A DNA stretch of 36,436 bases from Actinomycetota bacterium (GCA_005885555.1 VAWN01000102.1:11818-48253); one strand, 5' to 3'. Positions 25,897-34,902 are shown, counted from the stretch's first letter. The notes: generated by a model from the letters alone, not told the origin. A program made the numbers and translations.

Positions 25897-26540
25897 CCCG
25901 CGTGATGGTCGTCGACGACCACCCGATGTGGCGCGAGGGTGTGGCGCGCGAGCTCGCCGAGGAGGGCTACGAGGTGGTGGCCACCGTCGGCGAGGGCGGG
26001 CAGGCGGTACGGGTGGCCGCGGCCGCGCGACCCGACGTCGTGGTACTCGACCTGCAGCTGCCCGACCTGTCCGGCGTCGAGGTCATCCACGGCCTGCTCG
26101 CCGCCTACCCGACGACCCGCATCCTGGTGCTGTCGGCCAGCGGCGAGCAGCAGGACGTGCTGGACGCGGTCAAGGCCGGCGCCACCGGGTACCTGTTGAA
26201 ATCGGCCGCGCGCAGCGAGTTTCTCGATGCCGTGCGGCGTACCGCGGACGGCGACACGGTCTTCACCCCGGGCCTGGCCGGGCTGGTTCTCGGCGAGTAC
26301 CGGCGCCTGGCCGCCGCGCCCGCACCCGCCGACGAGCCGCCGCGGCTGACCGACCGGGAGACCGAGGTCCTCCGGTTGGTCGCGAAAGGCTTGTCCTACA
26401 AGCAGATCGCCGAGCGGCTCGTGGTCTCGCACCGCACCGTGCAGAACCACGTGCAGAACACCCTGCACAAGCTCCAGTTGCACAACCGGGTCGAGCTGGT
26501 CCGGTACGCCATCGAGCAGGGGCTCGACGACCGTGAATGA
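25893..26540 (+). CDS. LuxR/NarL-family response regulator
   Basis: The 215-residue regulator has a receiver domain MTRVMVVDDHPMWREGVARE (acidic pair Asp9-Asp10), the phospho-acceptor VVLDLQLPD at Asp53, the Ser/Thr switch in LVLSASGE and the Lys in GYLLKSA. The C-terminal LuxR helix-turn-helix is LTDRETEVLRLVAKGLSYKQ followed by IAERLVVSHRTVQNHVQNTL. It overlaps the kinase stop by ATGA. Targets unknown. The convergent histidine decarboxylase gene ends 8 bp downstream, with no visible terminator between. Confidence 0.92.
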   Translation: MTRVMVVDDHPMWREGVARELAEEGYEVVATVGEGGQAVRVAAAARPDVVVLDLQLPDLSGVEVIHGLLAAYPTTRILVLSASGEQQDVLDAVKAGATGYLLKSAARSEFLDAVRRTADGDTVFTPGLAGLVLGEYRRLAAAPAPADEPPRLTDRETEVLRLVAKGLSYKQIAERLVVSHRTVQNHVQNTLHKLQLHNRVELVRYAIEQGLDDRE

Positions 26541-26548
26541 GGTCAGCG

Positions 26549-27772
26549 TCAGGCGACGTGGGCGGGGGTGGCCCGGCGTAACTCCGGAGTGCGCCGCGGC
26601 GGCGGTGACGGCACCGATACCAGGGTGGGCGTGGGCATCGCCGCCTGCAGGTCGCCCACGAAGGCGTCGATCTGCGCGCGGGTGACGCCGGGCATGCAGA
26701 TGATGTGGCTGCGCCCGTTGGTGCTGGCCAGTGTCCAGCGCTGGGTGACCGGAGCCGGCGGGGTGGCCAGTACGACGGTGAAGGCGTGCTGGTTGAGCCA
26801 GGCGTCCCAGCCCAGCTCGACCAGCCGCCGGTGGGCGTACCGGGCGACCTCGCGCGCCTGGTCGGCACGGGCGCGCAGGCCGTCGACGCCGTACCGGCGC
26901 AGGACATACCAGATCATCAATGCGGCGTGCCCGCTGCGGGAGCACCCGATCGTCGTGTCCGGGCTGCCGATGAAGCCACCCGTGCGGGTCAGGTGGACGC
27001 GGTGGCTCGCCTTGACCAGTACCACGCCGCAGGGGATCGGGGTGCCGAGGAACTTGTGCCCGGACACGATCATGCTGTCGGTACCGTCGGCGAAGTCGAA
27101 CCCCGGCCGCGTCTGCGGGTCGAGCAGCGACAGCGGGATGCCGGAGAGCGCGGCGTCGGCGTGCACGAACCGGCGCCGTACCGCGAGCGAGTCGAGGACC
27201 TCGCCGATCTCGCGCACGTCGTCGACGGCCTCGGTCATCGTGGTACCGATGTTGGCGACCACGATGGCCGGCCGGTCCCGGTTGCTGGCGACCACGCCGG
27301 CCAGGTCGTCCATGTCCATCCGCCCGCTGGCGTCGGCACGCACCCGGATGGACGGCATGGCCAGCAGGTCGACCGCCTTGTCGACGCTGTAGTGCGAGGA
27401 CTCCGAGTAGTAGACGACGCCCTTGGAGTGCAGGCTGCGCGCCAGGTGCAGCGCGTAGAGGTTGCCCTCGCCGGCACCGGCCGTCACGTACCCCCAGCGG
27501 TCGTCGACGGGTGCCCGCATCAGATCGGCGAGGACGTCCACGACCTCCGCTTCCAGGTCCTTCGTATGCTGCGGATAGGCACCTACGGCGAACGGGTCGC
27601 CCAGGTTGTTCAGCAGGTGGCGTTTGAAGAACTTCGTGAGCGCGGCGAAATCCACATCGCTGGCCGCTGGCCAACCGATATTGGTTTCGCGGACGGCATC
27701 GAGTCGGGTGGCGAGCTCGTCCAGCACCGTTTTGACGGCACGATCGGAGCCGGAGTCGGCGTTGCGGTCCAC
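26549..27772 (-). CDS. PLP-dependent histidine decarboxylase-like enzyme
   Basis: The 407-residue group II PLP decarboxylase would turn histidine into histamine with loss of CO2. Recognised segments are LLNNLGDPF, HTKDLEAEVVDVLADLM, WGYVTAGAGEGNLYALHLAR, SSHYSVDKAVDLL, VANIGTTMTEAVDD, the PLP aldimine partner FVHADAALSG, and SGHKFLGTPIPCG with the Schiff-base Lys240. GFIGSPDTTIGCSRSGHAA completes the set. The GTG at 27772 follows GGGAGG at ideal spacing; a TTG at 27817 would extend it without a ribosome-binding site. It is divergent from an APC permease that may import the amino acid or exchange amine. Substrate specificity rests on family resemblance. Confidence 0.82.
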   Translation of the reverse strand: MDRNADSGSDRAVKTVLDELATRLDAVRETNIGWPAASDVDFAALTKFFKRHLLNNLGDPFAVGAYPQHTKDLEAEVVDVLADLMRAPVDDRWGYVTAGAGEGNLYALHLARSLHSKGVVYYSESSHYSVDKAVDLLAMPSIRVRADASGRMDMDDLAGVVASNRDRPAIVVANIGTTMTEAVDDVREIGEVLDSLAVRRRFVHADAALSGIPLSLLDPQTRPGFDFADGTDSMIVSGHKFLGTPIPCGVVLVKASHRVHLTRTGGFIGSPDTTIGCSRSGHAALMIWYVLRRYGVDGLRARADQAREVARYAHRRLVELGWDAWLNQHAFTVVLATPPAPVTQRWTLASTNGRSHIICMPGVTRAQIDAFVGDLQAAMPTPTLVSVPSPPPRRTPELRRATPAHVA

Positions 27773-28206
27773 GTTGCCTCCCAGGATGACGTGGGCCGGG
27801 AATCGCCCAGCGTCCAACGTCGAACTTCGCGGTCGGACCCGATGGTAAACGGGAAGTGCGGCTGCCGGAACCGCTCGCTCGATGCGCGAGATAGACGGAC
27901 GGTACGAGCGCGTGACCTTGTGTAGTCATCGCGACCGTCCGCAACGGACAGTTGGCGCGTACGTGTCGGGACCGGCATACGCCGTTAACCCACGTCAACG
28001 TCCTGCTCGACCTGCGGGTCTTTGAACATTCATGATCTCGAATGCGGCTAGCCCATAGACAGAATGCCTACGAGGCGTATTTGTTTGGAAACCCGAAGAG
28101 TTTCCATCCGACCGAGCATCTACACCGGCCGGCTGTGTACCTGTATCTTTCTCGTGACCCCACGGCCCCATGACGCCCGGCTCGCGCGAGACGAGGAGAC
28201 CCCGGC
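27773..28206. promoter_or_regulatory. structured 434-bp divergent intergenic region, decarboxylase/permease
   Basis: No gene is seen here. Locally AT-rich, it holds the promoters of both arms. Candidate -10 boxes are TACCAT on the minus strand (27847-27842) for the decarboxylase and TATCTT on the plus strand (28144-28149) for the permease. Two small hairpins lie side by side: ATGCCT with AGGCGT (28064-28078, one G-T pair) and TGGAAAC with GTTTCCA (28086-28106, perfect 7 bp, 7-nt loop). GTCCG/CGGAC also pair at 27937-27949. The hairpins may be operators if the TATCTT promoter is right, or leader structure if transcription starts farther upstream. Confidence 0.5.
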
Positions 28207-29706
28207 ATGACCGCGACCGCTCCGAGCGGCTTGGCGCGCAAGAGCATCCGCACCGGTTCGCTGTTCTTCTTCTGCGTCGGCGCGTCCGGACCGATGATCG
28301 TCGTGGCCGGCGGCGTGGTGGCCACCTACGGCACGACCGGGGTGATCGGGGTACCCCTGTCGTTCCTGGTCCTGGCCGCCGCGCTGACGTTCTTCACGAT
28401 CGGCTATGTGGCGATGGTGAAGAACGGCCCGCACGCGGCCACCTTCTACGCCCTGATCGCCCGCGGGCTCGGCCGCACCTGGGGGCTGGCCGGCGGCACC
28501 CTCGCCCTGGTCGCCTACAACTCCATCCAGGCCAGCCTCTACGGCCTGGTCGGCGTCTCCATCCAGAACTTCCTCAACGGCGCCGGTACCTGGTGGATGT
28601 GGGCCCTCGTGGTCTGGGCCATCGTCGGCCTGCTCGGGATCCTGCACGTGAACATCAACGCCCGGGTGCTCGCCATCCTGCTGGTCTGTGAGATCGGCGT
28701 CATCGTGCTGTTCGACCTCGCCTCGTTCACCCATCCCGCGCAGGGCCTGACGTTCGCCCCGCTGGCCCCGACAAGCCTGCTGGTCAACGGCATCGGTGGG
28801 GCCTTCGCGTTCGGCATCGCCGCGTTCGTCGGGTACGAGACCGGACCGTTCTACGCCGAGGAGGCGCGCACCCACCGGGTGGTCTCGTTCGGCACGCTGG
28901 GCGCGCTGATCTTCATGGGCGTGTTCTACGCGATCAGCGCCTGGGCGATGGCCGTGACCGTGGGCGTCCAGACCGTCGGCACCGGGCCGGACGCCGCACC
29001 GGCCGTGGTCAGCGCCGCGCAGCACGACACGGCGCCGATCCCGCTGGAGGTGCTCCAGACGCACTACGGGGTCCTGGTTTCCAAGCTGGGCGAGCTGCTG
29101 CTCATCACGTCGGTCATCGCCGCGATGATCAGCATCCACAACTCGGTGGCCCGGTACGTGTTCGCGATGGCGCGCGAACGGGTGCTGCCGGCGCGGCTGG
29201 GCCGGATCCGCGACGGCGCGCAGGGTGGCGCACCGATCGGCGGTTCGCTGCTGCAGTCGGTGGTCGCCCTGGTGGTGGTGCTCGCGTTCGTGGTCACCGG
29301 CGCCGACCCTTTCAAAACCCTCTTCACGTGGTTGGCGACCCTTGCCGGTATCGGCGTCGGCCTGCTGATGTTCGGCACCTCGCTGGCCGCCATCGGGTTC
29401 TTCCGGCACAACGCCGGCACCGGGGAGGGCCCGTGGCAACGGTTCTGGGCGCCGCTCATCGGTTCGGTGGCGCTGGCCGTCATCCTCGTGGTGACCGTGT
29501 TCAACCTCTACTCGCTGCTGGGTACCGCGCCGGGGTCGCTGTTCACCTGGATCCCGGTCGGTGTGCTGCTGCTGGCCATCGCGGCCGGGCTGATCTGGGC
29601 ACAGATCCTGCGCACCACCAAGCCGGAGATCTACCGCAACATCGGTGTCGGCGAGCAGGAACCCCTCGCCGTACTGGAGCACGCATTGGCGGATGTGAAA
29701 GTATGA
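28207..29706 (+). CDS. APC-superfamily amino acid permease
   Basis: The 499-residue transporter has about 12 membrane helices. Helix 1 has the substrate-binding break GASGPMIVVAGGV; helix 6 reads FGIAAFVGYETGPFYAEEAR, the 'GFE....EE' motif of the amino acid-polyamine-organocation family; helix 8 has ISIHNSVARYVFAMARERVLP. It imports or exchanges amino acids or amines; pairing with the divergent histidine decarboxylase suggests histidine/histamine, which is inference. ATG 28207 is preceded by GAGGAG at 28193-28198. The BTAD regulator follows 110 bp later on the same strand. Confidence 0.9.
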   Translation: MTATAPSGLARKSIRTGSLFFFCVGASGPMIVVAGGVVATYGTTGVIGVPLSFLVLAAALTFFTIGYVAMVKNGPHAATFYALIARGLGRTWGLAGGTLALVAYNSIQASLYGLVGVSIQNFLNGAGTWWMWALVVWAIVGLLGILHVNINARVLAILLVCEIGVIVLFDLASFTHPAQGLTFAPLAPTSLLVNGIGGAFAFGIAAFVGYETGPFYAEEARTHRVVSFGTLGALIFMGVFYAISAWAMAVTVGVQTVGTGPDAAPAVVSAAQHDTAPIPLEVLQTHYGVLVSKLGELLLITSVIAAMISIHNSVARYVFAMARERVLPARLGRIRDGAQGGAPIGGSLLQSVVALVVVLAFVVTGADPFKTLFTWLATLAGIGVGLLMFGTSLAAIGFFRHNAGTGEGPWQRFWAPLIGSVALAVILVVTVFNLYSLLGTAPGSLFTWIPVGVLLLAIAAGLIWAQILRTTKPEIYRNIGVGEQEPLAVLEHALADVKV

Positions 29707-29816
29707 CAAGCGGCCGGCGGTAGCCGGGGCTGCGGAATCCGCGCCGGTACGGCAGCCTTGCTCTGTTGCACATCGGAACCGCCGGTCCGCTCCGGCGCGC
29801 GTTCGGGGGCCAAACG

Positions 29817-32756
29817 ATGAGGTTCGGCGTACTGGGACCGCTGTCGGTACAGGCTGCGGACGGTGCGGAGCTGGTGCTGCCAGGCACCGGCCCGCGGGTC
29901 ACGCTGGCGGTGCTGCTTGTCCACGCCAACCGCGCGGTACCGGTCGACACGCTCGTCGAGGCGGTCTGGCAGGGCCGGCCACCGCGCTCGTGGGCGTCGA
30001 ACATCCAGACGTACATCTCCCGGCTGCGCCATGCGTTGCCCGGCCTGGACGTGCGCTTCGACAAGCAGGCATACCGGTTGCGCGTGGATCACTGTGCGCT
30101 GGACCTCGCCGAGTTCTGGGCCGACGTGGAGACCGCCCGCAAATGGGCGGCCGACGGCGAGTACCCGCGTGCCGCGGCCCGGTTCCGCACCGCCCTCGGC
30201 CACTGGCGCGGCGAACCGCTGGGCAACCTGCAGATCCCGCCGCTGGAACCCGAGCTGACCCGGCTGTCCCGGGAACGGCTGACCGTTGTCGAAGACTGCC
30301 TCGATGCGGAGCTGGCCGCCGGCCGGCATGCCGACGTGATCGGCGAGCTGCGCATCCTGGTCGCCCGCCACCCGGACCGCGACCGGCTCGCCGCGCAGCT
30401 GATGCTGGCGCTGGCCCGGTGCGGCCGGGTCGACGACGCGACCGCGGTGTACCGCGCCAACGGCACCGAACCCGGCCCGGAACTGCGCCGGCTGTACCTT
30501 CCCGTCCTGCGCGGCGAGGTACCGGTACCCCGGCCGGCCGCTGCCCGTACCCCGTTCCCGGTCTGCCAGCTGCCGCCGGACGTGCCGAACCTGACCGGGC
30601 GCGGTGCGCTCGTCGCCGACCTGCTGGCCCACCTCGGCAACGGCGGCGCCGTGGTGCCTCTGGTGGCCGTCGACGGGCCGCCCGGCGTGGGCAAGACCGC
30701 GCTCGCGGTACACCTGGCGCACCGGACCAAGGCGGGGTACGCCGACGGGCAGCTGTACGCCGATCTCGCCGGTGGCGCGCGGGACCCGTTCGACGTGCTC
30801 GCCGAATGGCTGCACGCGCTCGGGGTGACCGGTCGCGCGGTACCGGCCGGGTTGGCCGCCCGTGCCGCGGCGTTGCGCAGCCGGCTCGCCGACCGCCGGG
30901 TACTCGTGGTGCTCGACGACGCCGCCGATGCGACACAGGTCCAGCCGCTCGTTCCGGGTACCCCCGGATCGGCGGTGGTGCTGACCAGCCGCAGCCGCGT
31001 GACGGGCCTGGCCGCCACCGCGGCGCGCTCGCTGGTTCCCTTGCGCAGCACGGAATCCCGCGCGCTGCTCGGCGGCATCCTCGGCCCGGCGCGGGTCACG
31101 GCCGAGCGCACCGCGGCGGAGCGGGTCGCGGCCGCGTGCGGCCACCTGCCGCTCCCGCTGCGGATCGCGGCCGCGCACGCCGACACCGGGCTGGCCGCGC
31201 TGGCCGAGGAACTGGACCGCGAGGGTGCCGTCGCGCTCGCCCGCGCCGCCCTCGACGAGCCGGCCCGCCGGGCGCTGCGCCGGTTGAGCCTGCTCGGCCC
31301 CGTGGACGTCGCGGACTGGGCGATGGCCGCGCTGGACGCCGCTGAGCCGGCCGGTCGCCTGGTCGCCGCGCACCTGCTGGAACCGGTTGGGCACGGGCGT
31401 TTCCGGGTACCCGGGCCGGTGCGCGACCAGCTGGCCGAGCCCGCCGCCGACCGCGACGAGATGCTGAGCGAGGTGCGCCGGCACGCGGTTGCGCTCACCG
31501 CCCGCGCGGCCGCCGCGGTACCCCGGACCGTGCCGCTGCCGCGGCTGGAGCCCGACGAGCCACCGCCGGCGGTACCGGAAGAGCTGGCGCGACGGGTCGA
31601 CCGCGACCCGGCGGCGTGGCTGGCCGCCGAGCGCGCCGGGTTGCTCGTGCTGGCGCTGGCCGCGTGCCACGACGGCGGGTACCGGCACGCCGCGCGCCTG
31701 CTCGACCGGCTCGCCGGTTACCTGCTCGACCAGCAGCGCACCGCCGACGTGAGCCGGATCGCCGGCATGGTGAGGGATGCCGCCGACCGGTCCGGGGACA
31801 GCCGGACCGCCACGTGGGCCACCCTGCTGCTGGCCAGGGCGCAGGGCGAGGCCGGCCTGGCGACGCTGCGCCGGGCGGTCGGGGCCGGCGAGCGCCACGG
31901 GTACCACGACCTGCTGGCGTGGGCGCTGGTGACGCAGAGCGGATACGAGCGCTCGGCCAGCCTGGACGTGTCCCCGGAGGCGCCGCTGCGCAGCGCGCAG
32001 CGGTCGGCGGCGCTGTTCGGCGAGCTGGGTGACCGGGTCGGTCTCGCCCAGGCGCTGCGCGCGACCGCGCTGGCCCTGTCCGGGCTGGGCCGGGTGAAGG
32101 AGGCCGAGGCGGCCGTGGCCGAGGGCGTCGACGTGGCCCGCGCGGTCGGCGACCAGATACCGCTGGCCACGCTGCTCAGCACGCAGGGCGGCATCCTGCT
32201 CGCGGCCCGGGATGCCCGGCGCGCGCAACGGGTCGGCCGCGAGGCGCTGCGGCTGTTCCGCGAGGCCGGCGCGCAACCCGCGGTGTGCCAGCTACTCGGC
32301 CAGCTCGCCCGGATCAGCGCCACGCTGGGTGAGCGGAGCCAGGCGCAGCGGTACCTCGCCGAAGCGCGCGCCACCGCCCTGCTGCTCGACGAGCCGCTGC
32401 AGTCGACGCTGCTGCTGCGCGACACGGCGGCGAGCTGGCTCGGCGACGGGTACCCGGGCGAGGCGGTACCGGTACTGCGCCGGTGCGTACGCACCCTCGT
32501 CGAACTCGGGCAGCGGCGCCGCGCGGCGGTGACCCAGCGGGTGGTCGCCGCCGCCTACGACGCGCGCGGCCGCGGCCGCGGTGGCCGAGGCCGAGGCGAT
32601 CGGTGGCGCACTGGATACCGCCGCCGGGGAACAGCTGCGCCAGATCCTCCTGCTGGCCCGGGTCACTTCGTCGAGTTGAACAGCTGGTACACGCTGTCCG
32701 GCGCCTCGGTGGTCTGCGCCGGGTCGGGCCGGGTCACGGTGACCGTGGTGCCGTAG
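29817..32756 (+). CDS. AfsR/SARP-like regulator: DNA-binding, BTAD, NTPase and TPR regions (3' frameshift suspected)
   Basis: The protein of 979 residues as read opens with an OmpR-type DNA-binding domain (MRFGVLGPLSVQAADG, VEAVWQGRPPRSWASNIQTY), a BTAD (residues about 95-240: DLAEFWADVETARKW), an NB-ARC-like NTPase with VDGPPGVGKTAL (Lys293) and VLVVLDDAAD, then TPR-like helical repeats. Such proteins activate secondary-metabolite or developmental genes. After about base 32570 the frame turns Arg/Gly-rich. Another frame gives a natural helix (AVAEAEAIGGALDTAAGEQ, then LRQILLLARV) ending at TGA 32677-32679. One extra G in the CGGCCGCGGCCGCGG tract would explain this. As read, the end overlaps the convergent lipoprotein gene by 94 nt. 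Confidence 0.83.
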   Translation: MRFGVLGPLSVQAADGAELVLPGTGPRVTLAVLLVHANRAVPVDTLVEAVWQGRPPRSWASNIQTYISRLRHALPGLDVRFDKQAYRLRVDHCALDLAEFWADVETARKWAADGEYPRAAARFRTALGHWRGEPLGNLQIPPLEPELTRLSRERLTVVEDCLDAELAAGRHADVIGELRILVARHPDRDRLAAQLMLALARCGRVDDATAVYRANGTEPGPELRRLYLPVLRGEVPVPRPAAARTPFPVCQLPPDVPNLTGRGALVADLLAHLGNGGAVVPLVAVDGPPGVGKTALAVHLAHRTKAGYADGQLYADLAGGARDPFDVLAEWLHALGVTGRAVPAGLAARAAALRSRLADRRVLVVLDDAADATQVQPLVPGTPGSAVVLTSRSRVTGLAATAARSLVPLRSTESRALLGGILGPARVTAERTAAERVAAACGHLPLPLRIAAAHADTGLAALAEELDREGAVALARAALDEPARRALRRLSLLGPVDVADWAMAALDAAEPAGRLVAAHLLEPVGHGRFRVPGPVRDQLAEPAADRDEMLSEVRRHAVALTARAAAAVPRTVPLPRLEPDEPPPAVPEELARRVDRDPAAWLAAERAGLLVLALAACHDGGYRHAARLLDRLAGYLLDQQRTADVSRIAGMVRDAADRSGDSRTATWATLLLARAQGEAGLATLRRAVGAGERHGYHDLLAWALVTQSGYERSASLDVSPEAPLRSAQRSAALFGELGDRVGLAQALRATALALSGLGRVKEAEAAVAEGVDVARAVGDQIPLATLLSTQGGILLAARDARRAQRVGREALRLFREAGAQPAVCQLLGQLARISATLGERSQAQRYLAEARATALLLDEPLQSTLLLRDTAASWLGDGYPGEAVPVLRRCVRTLVELGQRRRAAVTQRVVAAAYDARGRGRGGRGRGDRWRTGYRRRGTAAPDPPAGPGHFVELNSWYTLSGASVVCAGSGRVTVTVVP

Positions 32757-33454
32757 TCGGAGTACGTGGTCTGCACGGGGCTCAGCGCGGCGTCCACTGT
32801 GGACAGATCGATCTTCAGCGCGGACAGCCGGCCCTGGTCGTCAACGGTCGCGGTGAACGGCACCGCCTGCGCCTTGGTGCCCATCGAGCTCATGCCGGAC
32901 TGGCCGAGCCACGTGGTACCGGTCGCCTTGGTCAGGTCGATCGTCCCGCTGAAGTGCTGCTGGTCCGAGCGCTGCACGTCGACCGCGCCGCTGAGCAGGT
33001 TGGCCGTGTTGGCCGCGCCGTTGGGGTCGACCGGCAGGTTGGGGTTCGCGCCCAGGCGGGTCGCGTCGACGTGGAACCACTTGTCCGTGGAGATCTTCAG
33101 GTTGTTGTTGTTCGTGCCGAAGTCCAGCTTCATCCACAGATCGGTACCGATCGCACTCACGTTGATGGTTACCGAGTTGCTCTTCTGCTGGCCGGTCAGC
33201 GCGAGGGTGGCCTTCTTGTTCGCCGGGTCGTTCGCGCCCTGACCGGACAGCCCGCCGGTGGTGAGCGTGTACTTGTAGCTGGTCTTGGTCAGCGGATCTA
33301 TCGAGGCGAGCAGCGCGTCCTTGGCAGCCGGGGCCGCACTCGTGGCGGACGTGGACGGGGTGGCCGAGGGCGTCGCGGTCGTGGTGCCAGTGCTGGTGCA
33401 GCCGGCGATCGCCAGTCCGGCCACGCCGAGTACCACCAGTGCACGCGTCTTCAC
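32663..33454 (-). CDS. secreted lipoprotein, LppX/LprAFG-like
   Basis: The 263-residue protein has a short charged start and hydrophobic core ending in a perfect lipobox, LAIAGC (Cys at residue about 18), followed by a Thr/Ser/Ala-rich tether. The mature domain alternates beta strands (SYKYTLTTGG, KATLALTGQQ, SNSVTINVSAIGTDLWMKLD, AVPFTATVDDQGRLSALKID) like LolA/LppX-type lipid carriers in actinobacteria. A lipid- or glycolipid-shuttling role is an inference from fold resemblance. GTG 33454 follows GGAGGAGCT, which fixes the start. It converges on the AfsR-like gene. Confidence 0.82.
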   Translation of the reverse strand: MKTRALVVLGVAGLAIAGCTSTGTTTATPSATPSTSATSAAPAAKDALLASIDPLTKTSYKYTLTTGGLSGQGANDPANKKATLALTGQQKSNSVTINVSAIGTDLWMKLDFGTNNNNLKISTDKWFHVDATRLGANPNLPVDPNGAANTANLLSGAVDVQRSDQQHFSGTIDLTKATGTTWLGQSGMSSMGTKAQAVPFTATVDDQGRLSALKIDLSTVDAALSPVQTTYSDYGTTVTVTRPDPAQTTEAPDSVYQLFNSTK

Positions 33455-33524
33455 AGCTCCTCCAGTGCGACCAGGCCCGGTGCGTCCGGGCACCATCCTC
33501 TGCTGTACCCGATCAGATCGAGAA

Positions 33525-34883
33525 TTATCCCTGTGTCGACTCGCGCCGCAGGCAGACCCGTGGCCAGCGGTCCAGCCCCTGCTCAGCCTCCCGGCGCCGG
33601 ACCGCACGCAGCTCCGGACCCACCTCGTCGTCTGACATCAGATGAAACCCGCAGCGCAGGTAGTACGGCGCGTTCCACGGTACGTCACGGAACGTGGTGA
33701 GGGTGACCACCGTGGCCCGCCGGGCGGCGTGCTCGATCAGTGCCCGCCCGATCCCCTGCCGCCCCGCCCCCGGGTGTACCGACACCTGCTCGATGTGCAG
33801 GTTTCCATCGACCACATCAGCGAGCAGGTATCCGACGGGGAGGCCGTCCCCGCCCACCGCGACCCAGGCCCGCGCGTCATCGATGTAGGTCGCCAGCTCC
33901 CCGTCGCTGAACGGCGCGTCATCCGCGACCTCCGGCATGCCGACCTCCCGGAACAGCTCCCCGGCGGCCCGCTCGATGTCCTGCATCGCGGCCGTGTCGC
34001 CGGGTTCGGCCGGGCGGATCGGCGCTACCCCGAACAGCGCCGCGCCGTTGCCCCAGCACACCGCGCGCAGCCACTCGTCGCCGAGGTCCAGCCGGGCCAG
34101 CGCTTCGAGCTGGTGCGCGTACGGGTACGGCAGGTTCGGGAAGTCGGTGCCGAGCAGTACCCGTCCCGCCAGCCCCAGGTCGCGCAGCCGCGGCAGCAGT
34201 TCCGGCGGGTACGGCGCCACCCGTTCGAGGAAGTCCGTGCCCGCCATCGTGGTGTCCAGGTGCACCCGCGGGTACCGCTGCGCCAGGTCGAGGAACTCCC
34301 CGTACTCCGGCGCCCCGAGATGCGCGACGACCAGCCGCAGCGCCGGATGCCGGTGCAGCACCTCGCCGACCGGCCCCGGACCGGTGTGCCGGCCCGGCAG
34401 CGGCCCGGACCCGGCGTGCACCACCACCGGGGTACCGGTCTCGGCCAGCCGGCCCCACACCGGTTCCAGCCGCTCGTCGCGCGGATCGAAGTCACCGACC
34501 TGGAGGTGCAGCTTGAACACCCGTACCCCGGCGTCGAGCGCCTTGTCCACGGCCGCGAGCACGCCCGGCTCCGGGTAGAACGTGCCGGACGGCAGGCAGT
34601 CCGGCACGCGCGCGGCGAAGTCGAGCGCCCAGCCGGTCAGGTCGGCCGCCATGTCCGCCCGGTGCGCGTAGCTGAGTGCCGGGTAGGCCCGCACGCCCAA
34701 CGCCGCCAGGTGCGCCACCCGGGCACCGTCCGGCCACCGGTACGTGATCGGCCAGCTCCCCGCGTCGAAGTGCTGCCAGACCTTGCGCAGCATCCGGTCC
34801 GGATAGAAGTGCACGTGCACGTCCACGAGCCCGGGCAGGTCGAGGCCGTGCCAGAACCGGGGTACCGCGGCGTCGGTCAGCAC
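33525..34883 (-). CDS. amidohydrolase fused to GNAT acetyltransferase
   Basis: The 452-residue protein has two enzymes in one chain. Residues 1 to about 287 form an amidohydrolase-2 TIM barrel: VDVHVHFYPDRM (HxH), VFKLHLQVGDFD, VVVHAGSGPLPG, VVAHLGAPEYGEF and LLGTDFPNLPY (metal Asp). Residues about 288-452 form a GNAT domain: PIRPAEPGDTAAMQDIERAA at its start, then LHIEQVSVHPGAGRQGIGRA, the acetyl-CoA loop QGIGRA, and NAPYYLRCGF. The join is immediate, with no linker. Substrates unknown. GTG 34883 lies 7 nt after a -10 box and shares a 19-bp promoter gap with the divergent Nei gene. Confidence 0.82.
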   Translation of the reverse strand: MLTDAAVPRFWHGLDLPGLVDVHVHFYPDRMLRKVWQHFDAGSWPITYRWPDGARVAHLAALGVRAYPALSYAHRADMAADLTGWALDFAARVPDCLPSGTFYPEPGVLAAVDKALDAGVRVFKLHLQVGDFDPRDERLEPVWGRLAETGTPVVVHAGSGPLPGRHTGPGPVGEVLHRHPALRLVVAHLGAPEYGEFLDLAQRYPRVHLDTTMAGTDFLERVAPYPPELLPRLRDLGLAGRVLLGTDFPNLPYPYAHQLEALARLDLGDEWLRAVCWGNGAALFGVAPIRPAEPGDTAAMQDIERAAGELFREVGMPEVADDAPFSDGELATYIDDARAWVAVGGDGLPVGYLLADVVDGNLHIEQVSVHPGAGRQGIGRALIEHAARRATVVTLTTFRDVPWNAPYYLRCGFHLMSDDEVGPELRAVRRREAEQGLDRWPRVCLRRESTQG

Positions 34884-34902
34884 CTCACCTACTCTAGGTC
34901 GC
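34884..34902. promoter_or_regulatory. bidirectional leaderless promoter with overlapping -10 boxes
   Basis: The whole gap between the two divergent GTG starts is 19 bp. TACTCT on the plus strand (34890-34895) and TAGAGT on the minus strand (34896-34891) overlap by five bases, and each ends exactly 7 nt from its start codon. Both fit TANNNT. Any -35 elements would lie inside the opposite gene. Confidence 0.65.

Noticed and set aside
25860-27998. Long minus-strand open frame spanning the response regulator end and decarboxylase
   Set aside because: Out of frame with the clear decarboxylase; low-complexity Arg-rich product.
28020-28206. A known riboswitch class upstream of the permease
   Set aside because: Two small hairpins exist but I recognise no conserved riboswitch core.
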